Part shown: positions 1 to 10,042 of the stretch, in pieces
How positions within the stretch are numbered: the stretch's first letter is position 1
How the letters are laid out: the number at the start of each line of letters is the position of its first letter
From: Isochrysis galbana
Taxonomy: Eukaryota > Haptophyta > Isochrysidales > Isochrysidaceae
Direction of reading: 5' to 3'
Length of the DNA stretch: 64,000 bases
Assembly (NCBI GenBank): GCA_018136815.1
Contig: CM030941.1
Location: 1,115,582-1,179,581 of the forward strand
Position numbers and translations under genes: made by a program
The notes under the pieces: generated by a model
Told to the model about the DNA's origin: nothing
The model's database searches: none
The model's input: the letters and a program-made list of their open reading frames with translations, nothing else

Positions 1-159
1 TAAAAGTAGGTTGTGTTTACATTATTGCAAACGGACCATGGCTCAACTTTAGGTATGTCCCATATTCGACGGAACCGGAACGCCACCTCAACCCTTCTGC
101 CTTCTGACCGAAAAGGAGGTACATAGAGGTAGGTAGGAGGTAGGGAGGTGTCGATTTGT

Positions 160-318
160 TAGCAGCTAGCTAGCATTCCTAGCCGCATACACCGGACGAG
201 CCGTGCGCCAATCGCGCATACCCCCATTTCGCGGGGTAGGGGCTCCGTTGCCGTCGAAGGGGTACGGTCCCTCAGCACTAAGTTATACTAACACACTAAT
301 AAAACTCTGACGGGCGGC
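160..318 (+). repeat. Dispersed ~150-bp repeat, copy 1
   Basis: This stretch matches 23853-24000 and 36463-36608 in the same orientation. Shared blocks are CTAGCAT, CCGCATACACCGGACGAG, a GGGGCTCCGTTGCC core and an AAAACTCTGACG end. No open frame or target duplication was seen. Each copy lies 5' of a protein gene (ATGs at 435, 24072 and 37245). It could be a transposon end or a promoter-associated repeat; which is not decided by the sequence. Confidence 0.7.
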
Positions 319-434
319 TAGTAGCAGACGGAGCCGTTCACTAAAGAGTTGGCAAAATCAAGAAAAGTAGTCGTTAAAAAGGCGAGAGGGGGCGTCGTGC
401 AGCCTCTCCTCTCCCTCGGGTCGTTGTGGCCGCC

Positions 435-1553
435 ATGTTCCATCGGTCTGCAGGGGACCACGAGCGCCAATGGCACTCGAGGACGCTGGGGTACGACAGC
501 CAACGGGGCGGGGTGGGAAGTTTGCTCTCGCACGACGCACGCGTCGAGGCGCTGCCCACGCCGCCCGAGCACGCCGCACGCAGAGACAATGTGCGCGAGA
601 CATTCCAGGCGACTGGTGCTGCGGCTCCACCTGTAGACTCCCTCGCCCAGTTCGGGCGGCGCGGCGCGGGCGAGATTGCGCAGAAAGCTCGTGCACGTGG
701 GAGTGAGATGGACCTGGCCATGCATGGGATCGGCGCAATCGAGAAGCCGAGGCGAGCACCGCCCCCAGCTCACCAGCAAGGTAGCCAGATGCAGGCGCTC
801 ATGTCGGGTGAGAGCCCTCCCCCAGGCGCGGCGCTCGACGATCCTTTCGCACATGTACGAGGTGGCGGGAGACATCGACCAGCTGCGCAGGCGTACCCGA
901 CCGACCCACTGGCCCTCATCAACGCTGATCTGGGCTTGAGCGCGCTAGACAGGCAGGCAACAAATCCGGCTGCGCCCCAGCCTTGTCACGACAGCAATGA
1001 CTTGGTTCGTTCTGTCAACGAGGCGTACGATGCACTGATGCGTGCTGTGACCTCGGCCCCACGGGAGGCGGATGGGTCGCTCTCAGATTACACCTTTGTC
1101 TTTGACATCCTCCAGCGGCATGGATTCCAGCTCGGAACCGAAGGAGCTGGTAATCTGATTGCATCATGCGATGTTCAAGGGGGCATATCATTTTCGGAGT
1201 TCTTGCAGTGTCTTGGCCTCGCCCCGCCCAGCCGCTCCGATCATGCAGGCATTGACACATCTCAACAGGCTCAGGAACAGCAGCTGTCCGCTGCAGCAAC
1301 AGCCAAAGCTCCCTTGACGTGGACTGCAGGTGGTAACTTCCGGGAAGAAGGTCCTTCGCAGGTGCACATGCCGGCATCTAGCGGGACATTGCGTGACCTT
1401 GTACGGGTCCCTGGAGGGGTCAGCGGCGCCAATCTGGAACTCGGACGTCTTCTCAATGGTGATCTAAATCGAAACGCCCGGCGGAGCAACCTTGTTCGTG
1501 AGGCTGAAGAGCACTCGCCTCCCGCCCGCTCCACTGGAGGCCGCATTTTCTGA
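435..1553 (+). CDS. Orphan protein with degenerate EF-hand-like pair
   Basis: A single-exon frame of about 372 residues. The first ATG, at 435, sits in GCCGCCATG, a good Kozak-like context. The open frame extends nine bases 5' but only to a GTG, so I start at the ATG. The N-terminal half is Arg/Ala/Pro-rich and looks disordered. Residues about 195-262 resemble an EF-hand pair: a DGSLSDYTF segment, a helix, then a second loop ending GGISFSEFLQCLG. The first loop lacks a full set of acidic ligands, so Ca2+ binding is doubtful. The C-terminus is low complexity. EF-hand proteins of this shape often occur in flagella, but I do not recognise the family. It converges on the Pumilio gene, leaving about 460 bp between the stops. 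Confidence 0.6.
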   Translation: MFHRSAGDHERQWHSRTLGYDSQRGGVGSLLSHDARVEALPTPPEHAARRDNVRETFQATGAAAPPVDSLAQFGRRGAGEIAQKARARGSEMDLAMHGIGAIEKPRRAPPPAHQQGSQMQALMSGESPPPGAALDDPFAHVRGGGRHRPAAQAYPTDPLALINADLGLSALDRQATNPAAPQPCHDSNDLVRSVNEAYDALMRAVTSAPREADGSLSDYTFVFDILQRHGFQLGTEGAGNLIASCDVQGGISFSEFLQCLGLAPPSRSDHAGIDTSQQAQEQQLSAAATAKAPLTWTAGGNFREEGPSQVHMPASSGTLRDLVRVPGGVSGANLELGRLLNGDLNRNARRSNLVREAEEHSPPARSTGGRIF

Positions 1554-2011
1554 GTTCCGGCAAGAAATCTAGTGTTTGACTTTCACTGTAGTAGAATATC
1601 TTCCCGTTCACTGTAATAGACCTGACACGTCTACTCGCACATGCTCTCCCTGCGCAGCATCTCCATAGACTCTCATGCATACTGCACAAGGACGGATATT
1701 ATTCACACTTCACGTAAGCGCAGACAACAATCACTAGACTATTCTTTAGGGATCAAACTCGATAAAGGAACGATTCAAAGACTGAGCAAGATCGAATATC
1801 GGGCATTTATGATGCTTAAGGGGGACAGCCACAAATCTCGAGCAGATTTCGGTCGGGAGCTGGCAGGACCAGATGATCATACATGCGAAAGCGAGCTTTG
1901 CCTCCATTTGATGAGCAGTATTCGAGTTGCATCTTGGCGTGCAAGGCGCAAAAAGTTGGAAGGCGGACATGACCATTAGGCTCAAGGAGATTTGCTGCGT
2001 GAAGCTCGAAT
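1554..2011. other. Intergenic spacer between convergent genes
   Basis: This holds the 3' ends of two convergent genes. It has lower GC than the flanks, and short frames read through it without protein-like composition. I see no repeat or RNA gene. Confidence 0.5.
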
Positions 2012-4258
2012 CTACTCGGCACCGAGACGGGCAAGAATGGAACGCCCAAAGTTCGTTGAAGTGGTCGATGCCTTGATTTTGTCGATTGCAAATGAGCGAC
2101 GATTTGCATTGGCTAGACGGCGCACTAGGGTTTGCAAAACGTAGTTGCCAAATTGGTGTTCCATTAGTGAGCGCAGCGCATCCCCGGAGTGCTTTCCATC
2201 GAGGCTGACGGCTGGAGGGCTACCAAAAATCTCGTCGCAAACCTTTTCGAGCATTCGTTGCGGTGCAAGAGACAGCACAGACTCGGCGACGTTGGATCCG
2301 TGTTTGGACGTGGAGAGTACGAGGACTTGGGGGAGGAGCTTCCGGATCAACAACTCCCGCTGCATTGGCGTGCTATGACGTAGCAGGACTTGGACAGCGT
2401 AGTTTGCAAAAGAGTGCGCAGCGAGGTGACCGAGCTCTCCCTCAATCATTTTGGTGACTGCCCTAGAGAGATCCATTCCATTGTTTCCGGCCGTCTTGAG
2501 CACGGCCTGAACCACGCGGCAGCCGTTCTGCTGTGTTGCTAGGGCGACAACGTGTTGCGAGACTTCGTCAAGAATGAATGGGGCACAGGTTCGTTCGAAG
2601 GCCACGCTGACTCCCCATGAGCCGTGGGTATCGAGTGCGATCTCCAACACATGACCGTTGAGCTCAGCGACGAGGGTGTGCGCATCTATCGCCGGCAAGG
2701 AGCTTAGCAGCGCCTGGACTACACGCGAGCCCTGCGTGTTGCAAAGCAGTTGCCGCACGTGGCCACCGAATGCTTCCACCATTAGCGGTTGCATCTGCTC
2801 AAGCGCTGCAAGTGTGCTGGCGACGTAGTTCCCGAATGGATGCTGGGCAAGCTGAAGAAGGCGCGGCGTGAGCTCCTCGCACGCCCGGCAAAGGTGTGAC
2901 TTCGAGAGGCGCGACAAAGCATCCTGCAGGACACGTGACCCCTTAGCGTCTGTTGCGACATCAAACAATTGACCCCACGGGATCCGGTTGGCACTGAGGT
3001 TGCTGACTGCGACCGTGACGATGTTCGATGCTGGAGCCGCTGCGGCGTGCCCCACTGCTGCTGCTGGTGGGAGCGCAAAGCTTCCGTGCATGGCCGGCAT
3101 CGGATAAGCCGGAGTTGTTGGAGGAGGCAGCCAAGCATTGCCCACGACAAAGGGTTGCAGGGGTGGCGACGGCATGTGGTGTCCGAGCACTTGCGTGGGC
3201 ATTTGTGCCAATCCAAAAATGTGCGGCTGCTGCTGCTGCATTATCAGAATTCGCTGTTGTTGCTGCATCACCATTTGCTCCATCGCTAGAGCCTGCTGTT
3301 GTGCGAGTTGCTGTGAATGCACAAAGTGCGAGGTCATAAGAGGCTCTGGACAAGGCGCAGCCGAGCTGCTGCATTGAGCGTCCGGCGAAGATGGAACGTA
3401 CGCGTCTAGCGGCAGCGACAAGAAGGGTTGAAATATGGCAGCCGGTGCGTACGCGTGGCCTACCTCGCCTTCGGTCAAATACTCATCGTTTTCTTCTGGG
3501 TCCGAGTAGATGAGCTCATCCACATCGTACGGCTTATCAAAGGAGAGATTGGGTGCTTGCATGGTTTTCTTAGCCCTTGGCTTGCGCACCCGATGGCGTC
3601 GCCGGCGCTCTGCTCCCGGCGGAACAACGTCTTCCGGAGGAACAAGCAATGGCTGGCTCCAGACGCATGAGGGTCCACGACGCGGCGCGGCTTCCGCTTG
3701 CTCCTGCACCCGCAGCATGTTGATTTGAGCGAGCGATAAGGTTGGTGGCCCAGGCGCTAGCTCCTTTGGCGAGGCAGGCTCGGACGAGGACGAGGTCTCT
3801 TCGAAGGTGATTGGGTCGATGAAGGGCAGCGAATCGATTGCCTCGCTATCTCGGTCGCCGACTGATCGCTGGGCCCGAGCGTCCGAGGCTCGGCCAGAGC
3901 GCTGCGCCTCTGCTACAGATGATCGCGACATCGGGTGGTCCGCGTCGATCATGTCCATGAGACTGCGGCGCTTTGGCATGTCCGTGCCTCCGCTCGAATG
4001 TTTACGAGATGCACGCTTCCGCGAGATCACATGCAGATTGCTCCGCACGTGCTTCCATTCCGACGGCGTTTCGGCACATCTAGTAGAGTTCTCTGTGATT
4101 TCGGTGTCGAGTTCCTGCGTGGACTGGATGGTGCAGCGGTCAAGGGCCGTCTCGGGGAGGGTTGAGTGGTCGACGAGCAGATCCGACTCGCAGTCCGAGT
4201 CGGAGCATCCCTCCTGGTCGAGCTCCTGGTCGAGAGAAGCCCCAACGATTGCTGCCAT
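2012..4258 (-). CDS. Pumilio/PUF-family RNA-binding protein
   Basis: 748 residues, ATG at 4258. The N-terminal ~400 residues are low complexity: acidic, then Arg/Lys-rich, then Gln-rich with long Q runs. The last ~330 residues form a PUF domain (cytoplasmic 3'-UTR binding; translational repression or decay). Eight repeats can be read from their base-contact helices: SRVLQ, NYVAS, SRVVQ, SWGVS, CRVVQ, NYAVQ, SNVAE, NYVLQ. By the established PUF code, R8, R7, R6 and R5 (NY-Q, SN-E, NY-Q, CR-Q) read UGUA, and R3 and R1 (SR-Q) read A. R4 (S-W-S) and R2 (N-Y-S) lack the canonical Gln, so they should be relaxed. The predicted target is close to UGUANANA. A single exon is consistent with the frame, and the family assignment is secure. 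Confidence 0.93.
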   Translation of the reverse strand: MAAIVGASLDQELDQEGCSDSDCESDLLVDHSTLPETALDRCTIQSTQELDTEITENSTRCAETPSEWKHVRSNLHVISRKRASRKHSSGGTDMPKRRSLMDMIDADHPMSRSSVAEAQRSGRASDARAQRSVGDRDSEAIDSLPFIDPITFEETSSSSEPASPKELAPGPPTLSLAQINMLRVQEQAEAAPRRGPSCVWSQPLLVPPEDVVPPGAERRRRHRVRKPRAKKTMQAPNLSFDKPYDVDELIYSDPEENDEYLTEGEVGHAYAPAAIFQPFLSLPLDAYVPSSPDAQCSSSAAPCPEPLMTSHFVHSQQLAQQQALAMEQMVMQQQQRILIMQQQQPHIFGLAQMPTQVLGHHMPSPPLQPFVVGNAWLPPPTTPAYPMPAMHGSFALPPAAAVGHAAAAPASNIVTVAVSNLSANRIPWGQLFDVATDAKGSRVLQDALSRLSKSHLCRACEELTPRLLQLAQHPFGNYVASTLAALEQMQPLMVEAFGGHVRQLLCNTQGSRVVQALLSSLPAIDAHTLVAELNGHVLEIALDTHGSWGVSVAFERTCAPFILDEVSQHVVALATQQNGCRVVQAVLKTAGNNGMDLSRAVTKMIEGELGHLAAHSFANYAVQVLLRHSTPMQRELLIRKLLPQVLVLSTSKHGSNVAESVLSLAPQRMLEKVCDEIFGSPPAVSLDGKHSGDALRSLMEHQFGNYVLQTLVRRLANANRRSFAIDKIKASTTSTNFGRSILARLGAE

Positions 4259-4825
4259 ATCCAGAGTCGTCGGCCCAACCAGTCCGCTCCTTCCTTCCTT
4301 CCTTGCGTGAAGTTCCTATCGCCCCTTGCTTGCTAGGGTTGTTCCCTGATTTACTTTTCTTTTCATGATGGCGTTTACTATGATAAAGGACTCCTTGCGA
4401 ATCCAGATGATGCAGCCGTCGATCGATGGATCGATCGATCATTTTTAACCCTAGTACTTGTCTATTTATGGATTTTTGGTGGTCGAATTTGGGTTGAAGG
4501 GCCCCAGGGCTCACATATTTTGTGCCAGGCAGGCCTTCTGCAGCACTTGAGCTTGAGCCATGGCTGAGCTTACGATTACGAGGATATTTTGTTTCGGGAG
4601 CCGCGGCGAGCATGCTCCACTCGCAACCCTGGCCCTGGCCCGCGTGCACCGCGTCGGTGGTGCAGATAATAAAATGTCTGAGCGTTGGTACCACTATTGC
4701 CCCTAGCCCGGTACTATGAATCACGACAAACCACAATGAACTTGCCTGCACGTAACGTGCGAGCGTATCTATCGCGGCGGCGACGAGCAGGTCCAGTCGG
4801 CGAGAGGAGAGAGGAGACTGATACT
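4259..4825. other. 5' flank of the Pumilio gene
   Basis: Non-coding. It holds a short TTCC repeat just upstream of the ATG (about 4289-4304) and an ATCGATCG run at 4420-4440. No TATA box or other gene was recognised. Confidence 0.4.
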
Positions 4826-4931
<106 letters not shown>

Positions 4932-4964
4932 AATGTTATATCCTAATCCTAGCCAACCCCAACC

Positions 4965-5185
4965 AGCCCTACCCAACACAAGAGGCCTGCCCCCCCCCCC
5001 CCAACGCGAGGCCCGAGGTATTGCACACGGGTGTCGACCCCCCAAAAACCAAAACCGAGAAGAAAATGGAACGAGGGGGGGAGCGGGAAGGGAGAGTAGC
5101 GGTAGGGGTAATGGCGATGTCGGCTTGATCACGGGAGGGTGTGAGTCTGCATTAGCTTAGCGGACACCTTCAAGAATTTTTTTTT
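4965..5185 (+). mobile_element. Short T-tailed retroelement with target duplication
   Basis: A 221-bp insertion flanked by the 14-bp direct repeat AGCCAACCCCAACC (4951-4964 and 5186-5199). It ends in T9 directly before the second duplication. It contains the family core GGTATTGCACACGGG, which is GGTAGTGCACCTGGG or similar in other copies. It has no coding capacity. The long duplication and 3' homopolymer point to target-primed reverse transcription of a SINE-like RNA; the T run could be a Pol III terminator. Confidence 0.8.
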
Positions 5186-5652
5186 AGCCAACCCCAACCC
5201 CACCAGCTACCAGCTACCAGCTAATTGGATACAACGTTTCAGTCCCGGAATCCCGCCATGCCTGACGTACCAGGTGTCCGAGTGATACCGGGGGGCTGCC
5301 CCCTCCCCTCGATATTTGTCCCCCCTCCAGTGCACGCACCGACCCTGCGCACCCCAGTGCGTCCTCTCCTCGAGTCCACGTTAGGGGAAAAACCTTTCGG
5401 GTAAGGGTAAACCGACGCGGGAGGGGGGGGGGGCACTCGTGAAATTAGGGCCCCAGAGCGCTAATCACTCTCGCCGGAGCGAGCGGTCGGCAAGCCGCGG
5501 CCCTCCCTTCCCTCCTGGCTCTGGCGCCCCGGCGTCATCTGTTATCTAAATAGGGCAAGAAGACTCATAAATAAGGCATTAGCGCCGGAGGGGAGAGCTA
5601 CCGCTCCACCCTCCCCTCCCTCTTCCCTCTTCCTCCTCTCTTCCCTGCGGCT
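5186..5652. other. Non-coding spacer
   Basis: Starts with the second copy of the duplication, then tandem CCAGCTA units and GC-rich sequence with G/C homopolymers. No gene or repeat match was recognised elsewhere in the window. Confidence 0.3.
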
Positions 5653-5690
5653 CAACTAAGTTTATACTTGGTTCACCCATGGACCAAGTA
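5653..5690 (+). repeat. 5' end fragment of the 0.75-kb T-tailed element
   Basis: The start CAACTAAGTTTATACTTGGT and the following CACCCATGG match the 5' ends at 12624, 18993 and 40606. Homology stops after about 35 bp, so only the 5' end remains. That is unusual for retroelements, which normally lose the 5' end. Confidence 0.6.
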
Positions 5691-6135
5691 TCCAACGCTC
5701 CCACCCAAACAAATATCCAGAGATAGCTGGTTCTGCCAAAATCAAAAATCAGCCCAAATATCCAGTAGATATATCCGGATATTTCTTCCAACCCCAAGTC
5801 GAGCCCCGTCGAGACCCGCCTCGCTCGTCGTCACGCTCCGCCTCACCGCGCTCCGCCTCACCGCTCTCCCGGCGATCCGGCGATCCGCCTCACCGCGCCC
5901 CGCCTCACCGCGCTCCGCTTCACGGCGCTCCGCCTCGTCGTCGCGCCCCGCCTCACCGCGCCCCGCCTCACGCCGCCCTCGCCTCCGCCACCCTCGCCTC
6001 CTCTCCCCGCCCCTCTCCCCCTCCCTCGTCGCCTCCCTCGTCTCCTCTCCCTCCCTTGCCGCCCCCTCAGCCTCCTTCATCGCCTCTCTCCTCTCGCCCC
6101 CTCCTCCTCCTCCATCACCTGCCCATTCATCCATC

Positions 6136-6310
6136 ACCTCCTCGCTCGTCCCCTCCTCGCTCGTCCCCTCCTCGCTCGTCCCCTCCTCGCTCGTCCCCTC
6201 CTCGCTCGTCCCCTCCTCGCTCGTCCCCTCCTCGCTCGTCCCCTCCTCGCTCGTCCCGTCCTCGCTCCTCGCTCGTCCCGTCCTCGCTCCTCGCTCGTCC
6301 CGTCCTCGCA
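6136..6310. repeat. 15-bp minisatellite
   Basis: At least eight near-identical tandem units of CTCCTCGCTCGTCCC, then diverged units up to about 6310. It merges with a C/T-rich tract from 5800. Frames across it are low complexity and not genes. Confidence 0.93.
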
Positions 6311-6496
6311 CCTGGCGCGCCGGAAGTCTTGCCAAACTTGGCTAAGATGGCCAGCCAATACCTCGGACGTCCAGCCTCGTCTGCGGGCGTCGAGCGCGCC
6401 TTCTCGAAAGCTGGGCTGCTCCACGACGATCTGAAGGCAGGTCAATCAGATGACAGCCTCGAGCACGCTTTGCTTGCGGGGAAGAATTGTGAGTGA
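6302..6496 (+). pseudogene. hAT transposase C-terminal remnant
   Basis: About 60 residues resemble the hAT dimerisation domain: ALAKMASQYL-like helix, then RPASSAGVERAFSKAGLL and a final LEHALLAGKN. The S-x-x-ERxFS core is characteristic of the family. Nothing upstream encodes the DDE catalytic core; the 5' side is minisatellite. It is a dead fragment of a DNA transposon. Confidence 0.75.
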
Positions 6497-6650
6497 ATGT
6501 GATTATGTGAGTTGGTGAGTTGTTGTTTGCTGTCCGTTCGCGCGTTCTCGCGCGCAGCGCGCTATAAAAATTTGCGGCGTTGCGCAGTGCGTAGCCTGGC
6601 GTTGCGGCTTGGAAGGGCCTATTAATACCTTATTAGTAGGTTTCGCGCTT

Positions 6651-6709
6651 GCAGCTATCTAGATAGATACAGATAGTGGCTCAGGGCTATCTAGATAGAT
6701 ACAGATAGT
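6651..6709. repeat. Direct duplication of a 25-bp unit
   Basis: GCTATCTAGATAGATACAGA plus TAGTG occurs twice, separated by GCTCAGG. Each unit contains the palindrome CTATCTAGATAG. Function unknown. Confidence 0.8.
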
Positions 6710-6808
6710 GCCTTTTGAGGGGTAGAGCTAGCCTAATATATAGATAGTTGTCTAACATGTTCACAGCCTTAATTTATGTACAGTCCCTCTCTCTTCGGAG
6801 GCGACCGA

Positions 6809-7010
6809 CAGGAGGAAGGCGAGAATCAGGCCATCGAGAATCGGTACACACCGTCTGCCACTGGAGACCCACTGCACCCAGCCCCTAGGTAGAGCACGAG
6901 GGGACGAGCCGCAAGGCAGGTGGAGGGGGAGTGAAGGGAAGCGGGCGAGGCTGCGAAGATACTGTGCAGGGTCGCGCGCGCGGCGAGATTATTAAGAAGT
7001 TTTTTTTTCC
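6809..7010 (+). mobile_element. Short T-tailed retroelement with target duplication
   Basis: About 200 bp flanked by TCGGAGGCGACCGA (6795-6808 and 7011-7024), ending in T9 (7000-7008). The middle CCCCTAGGTAGAGCACGAGG matches the cores at about 58020 and, inverted, 62970. It is a member of the same non-autonomous family as 4965-5185. Confidence 0.8.
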
Positions 7011-7024
7011 TCGGAGGCGACCGA

Positions 7025-7599
7025 TATACTAGTACTATCAGACTTACATCGCCAATGCCGCTTTTCCCTCACTTGACGAGTCACGAGCTGAGCAAAGTTG
7101 GTTCTCTGGGGTACTGATCTATATAACGAGCGTAAAACACTGATGGCTGCTGCTAGATGCGATAGAAGCCGTGAGGCCCAGGATGTGCAGGTGAGGCAAA
7201 CATAGAAATGTTGCGTGCGCGAATCTCCCACGTTGGTGATGGGGGAGAGATTTTGTCCACCAGTCATCGCTCGACAGTGCCGATGGCCGCTCGAAATTGC
7301 GACAACCCCCCACGCTCTTGAACAAGCGTCCCAGGAGCAAGGAGTGGATGGCGTCGAATGCATTGGGGGGCTAAGTTTCGGCAACATGTTGCGACGTGCA
7401 ATCACCCTAGACGATGCAGCCATTGCAATGCTCCCGACGGATGCGCCATGTGCAGCCCGTCTTGACGATGCAGTCATTACAAAAGTAATACCGGTTGAAA
7501 TAAAACTGGGACCATTCTATCACGTCTCACCCGACGAGTATTCTTCGCGACACAAACTTAGTTGCTTCTCCAGCAAAGCATTTCATCGGCCAGGAATAT
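7025..7599. other. Spacer downstream of the GlyRS gene
   Basis: Probable 3' UTR and intergenic DNA of the minus-strand synthetase gene. No convincing frame, RNA gene or repeat was found. Confidence 0.4.
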
Positions 7600-9932
7600 C
7601 TACGACTTCATGCTCGCAAGGTGGGCCGAAAGCCATGCAATTGGATCCTCAGGCTGCGTCTCCGCAAGGGCATTAACTGCGTCGTTGAGGGTGGCTGCAA
7701 CGGCGTGCTTGCGTAGGTAATCGAGCTTATCGCCCGCAGCCGCCACACCGGCAGAAGAAGAGGAAGTCCCACCGGTCGAGTAGGAGGCCAGCACATCCTC
7801 CCAGGTGAGCTGATGGGAGGACGAGAGCTTAGCGATGATGGCGGGGATGTCAACCAATGGAAGTCGGACTTGTTGTGTTGAATCGCGTTCACGAAGCGTG
7901 GCCGTGCCAACGAGCGAGCCACCATCGAGCGAATCAAAGTCGATTGTGATGGCATACGGGATGCCAAGCTCATCCGCTCGAGCATACCTCCTACCGATGG
8001 AGGCGCCGGACTCGTCGACTTTGTACTGGAGACCATTCTCAGCTAACCCCGCACGGGCCATAGCGAGCAGGTTGCCGTACTGGGCAACAACGCGCTGATC
8101 CAACGGGAGCACAACGCACTTGTACGGAGCAATCTCAGCCGGGAGCGCGAGAACACCCGCTTTCACCTTGTCGCCCTCCTTCTTGTCCGCCTTCTTCTTC
8201 TTATCGCCACCGTCAGCCGGCTTCTCTGAAGCTGCGCTGTCGTCTGCACGCAAAGAGAATGTGTGCTCGTAGATGGCGGTAAGGATGCGGTCGATGCCAA
8301 AGGATGGCTCGATGACATTCGGTGTGAAGACCTCGACGTGCTGCGTCTCGGTAATAGACTCCACCTGAAGAAGTTCGTTGCTAATCTCGAAGGACTGACC
8401 CTCCACCTCGAGGGAGCACACACCCTTCGCTTCGGCAGTGGCCTTCAAGGCCTTGAGGGCATCTGCACTCATCTCACTCAGCGAGGCTGTCACCAGCTTC
8501 GCGTCCTTCTTGAAGTGCTTGCCAATGGCCGCCAGAGACTTCTTAGTCAGACAGAAGCGTTCGATTTTGATAGGCGTGTCGAGGGTCTGCTGGGCGGTGA
8601 GCGAAGTGCCTGTAGCCTGGGAGTGGACCGTTAAGTCGAAAGCAGAGCGGTCAGCGATGCCGACACACTCCACCCAGCCAAGGGACATCTCGATCTCGGC
8701 ATCCCAGCAATCGCAGGCGTAGTGCGCCATTTCATCAGGAAGGTGCTGGCGGAAACGGATATTCTCAGGCCTGCAGCCGGCGCGAACGAGGAAAAGGTAC
8801 GTGCGACCTATGAAGAAGGCGAGCGTCTCGTTGGCCACAGTGCCAGCGGCCACCGCCGCACCAAGTGTCATTCGTGTTGCGGGTTGGGCGGCCAGCTGCT
8901 GGTCTGAAGCGAAGAGGAGTAGTTCGAGTCCCGAAATGTCGCCGAACTTCGGGTGCGCCTTCTTCTCAGGGTGAACAAAGAATTCGATCTCGGCCTGTGT
9001 GAATTCGCGTTGTCGGATTAGGCCAGACCGAGGCGCTATCTCGTTACGGAAAGCCTTCCCGACCTGAGCAATGCCGAAGGGAACAACCCCAGCGTTTTGC
9101 TCTAGGCAGAATTTGAAGTTAAGGAAGATGCCCTGAGCGGTCTCGGGCCTGAGGTAGCCTTGCACCATCCCAGTGGGTCCGATGGGCGTGGCGAACATGA
9201 GGTTGAACTCCTCAGGCTCCGTGAGATCAGCGCCCGTCTCCGGAGCTTTGATCCCGTACTGCTTGAAGACAGCCGAGATCTGTTCCTTAGAGTAAGCATC
9301 AGCCTGGGCCTTCACCTTCTCATACTCAACCAGCTTTTCTGAAGAAAGCCCCTTCTCAGCCATCCTGGCATCCATGACCTCCTCCAGAAGTTTGTCTGCG
9401 CGATAGAACTTGTTGCCATCCGAAGAGTCCTTCACGATGAAATCGTTAAAGCGCTCAACATGCCCTGATGTGAGCAGGACATCATGAGGCATGATGTTCG
9501 TGTCGTCGACCTCCATGAGATTCTCTTCAATCACGAAGTGTTTGCGCCACAGCGCAAGAAGATTCTGCTTCACAGCAGCACCAGGAGGACCATACCTAAA
9601 ACAACAGTAGGGCACGCATCTCCTAAGTGAATGCCCAGAACGTGCGTACCGATGCAGCAGACCTTAACAGACCGGCGGTTTGGGATTCTACCAAGAGACC
9701 ACGAAGGCGGCCGTCCCCTCAATCCGCGTCTGCCATCTGCGTCTCTCGGTGTCACGGATTCCTCATGTGGCTTGCACTGGGGCGAGGGCAGCAGCGCTTA
9801 CGTGTAGAAGCCGCCCACTCCGCCGTAGATCTCAAACGCCTGCCTGTAGAAGAAGCGTCGCTTGATGAGGTCGTCGAGGTCAGGCTTGGCGGCGGCGAAG
9901 CCAGCGGAGCCCTCGCTCGCTGTGATCGGCAT
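7600..9932 (-). CDS. GARS: Glycyl-tRNA synthetase (eukaryotic alpha2 type)
   Basis: Charges tRNA-Gly. There are two exons: 9932-9802 (MPITASEG... to GGFYT) and 9595-7600. The intron 9596-9801 has donor GTAAGC and acceptor TTTTAG in phase 2, and splicing restores GGFYTYGPPG, the conserved start of the class II core. The total is about 708 residues. Visible motifs are FRNEIAPRSG with RQREFTQAE (motif 2), FGIDRILTAIYEH (motif 3) and a C-terminal anticodon-binding domain starting LPAEIAPYKCVVLPLDQ. A lysine-rich KKKKADKKEGDK insert lies before that domain, as in other eukaryotic enzymes. No WHEP domain is visible at the N-terminus. No organelle presequence is evident unless an upstream start is used. 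A (CT)n tract on the sense strand lies about 90 bp upstream of the ATG. Confidence 0.96.
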
Positions 9933-10018
9933 GTGTTGGCGCGGGGTGGTCTCGCTCGCTCGCTCGCTCGCTCGCTCCCCCGGCGCGAGCGAGGAGCACT
10001 CGGGGGGGAGAAGTGCGG

Positions 10019-10042
10019 GGGGGGGAGAGAGAGAGAGAGAGG
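10019..10042 (-). promoter_or_regulatory. Polypyrimidine leader of GlyRS
   Basis: G/GA repeat on the + strand, hence (CT)n on the sense strand of the synthetase gene, about 90-110 bp before its ATG. Similar tracts precede the ATGs of thioredoxin reductase, the K+ channel and the giant gene. It may be core promoter or 5' UTR; this is inference. Confidence 0.4.

Noticed and set aside
426..434. GTG start nine bases before the ATG at 435
   Set aside because: Eukaryotic context with a good ATG in GCCGCCATG.
6136..6310. CRISPR array
   Set aside because: Units are directly tandem with no unique spacers, in eukaryotic DNA; it is a minisatellite.
5668..6345. Pro/Ser/Arg-rich frames on both strands
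   Set aside because: Low-complexity reading of C/T tract and minisatellite.
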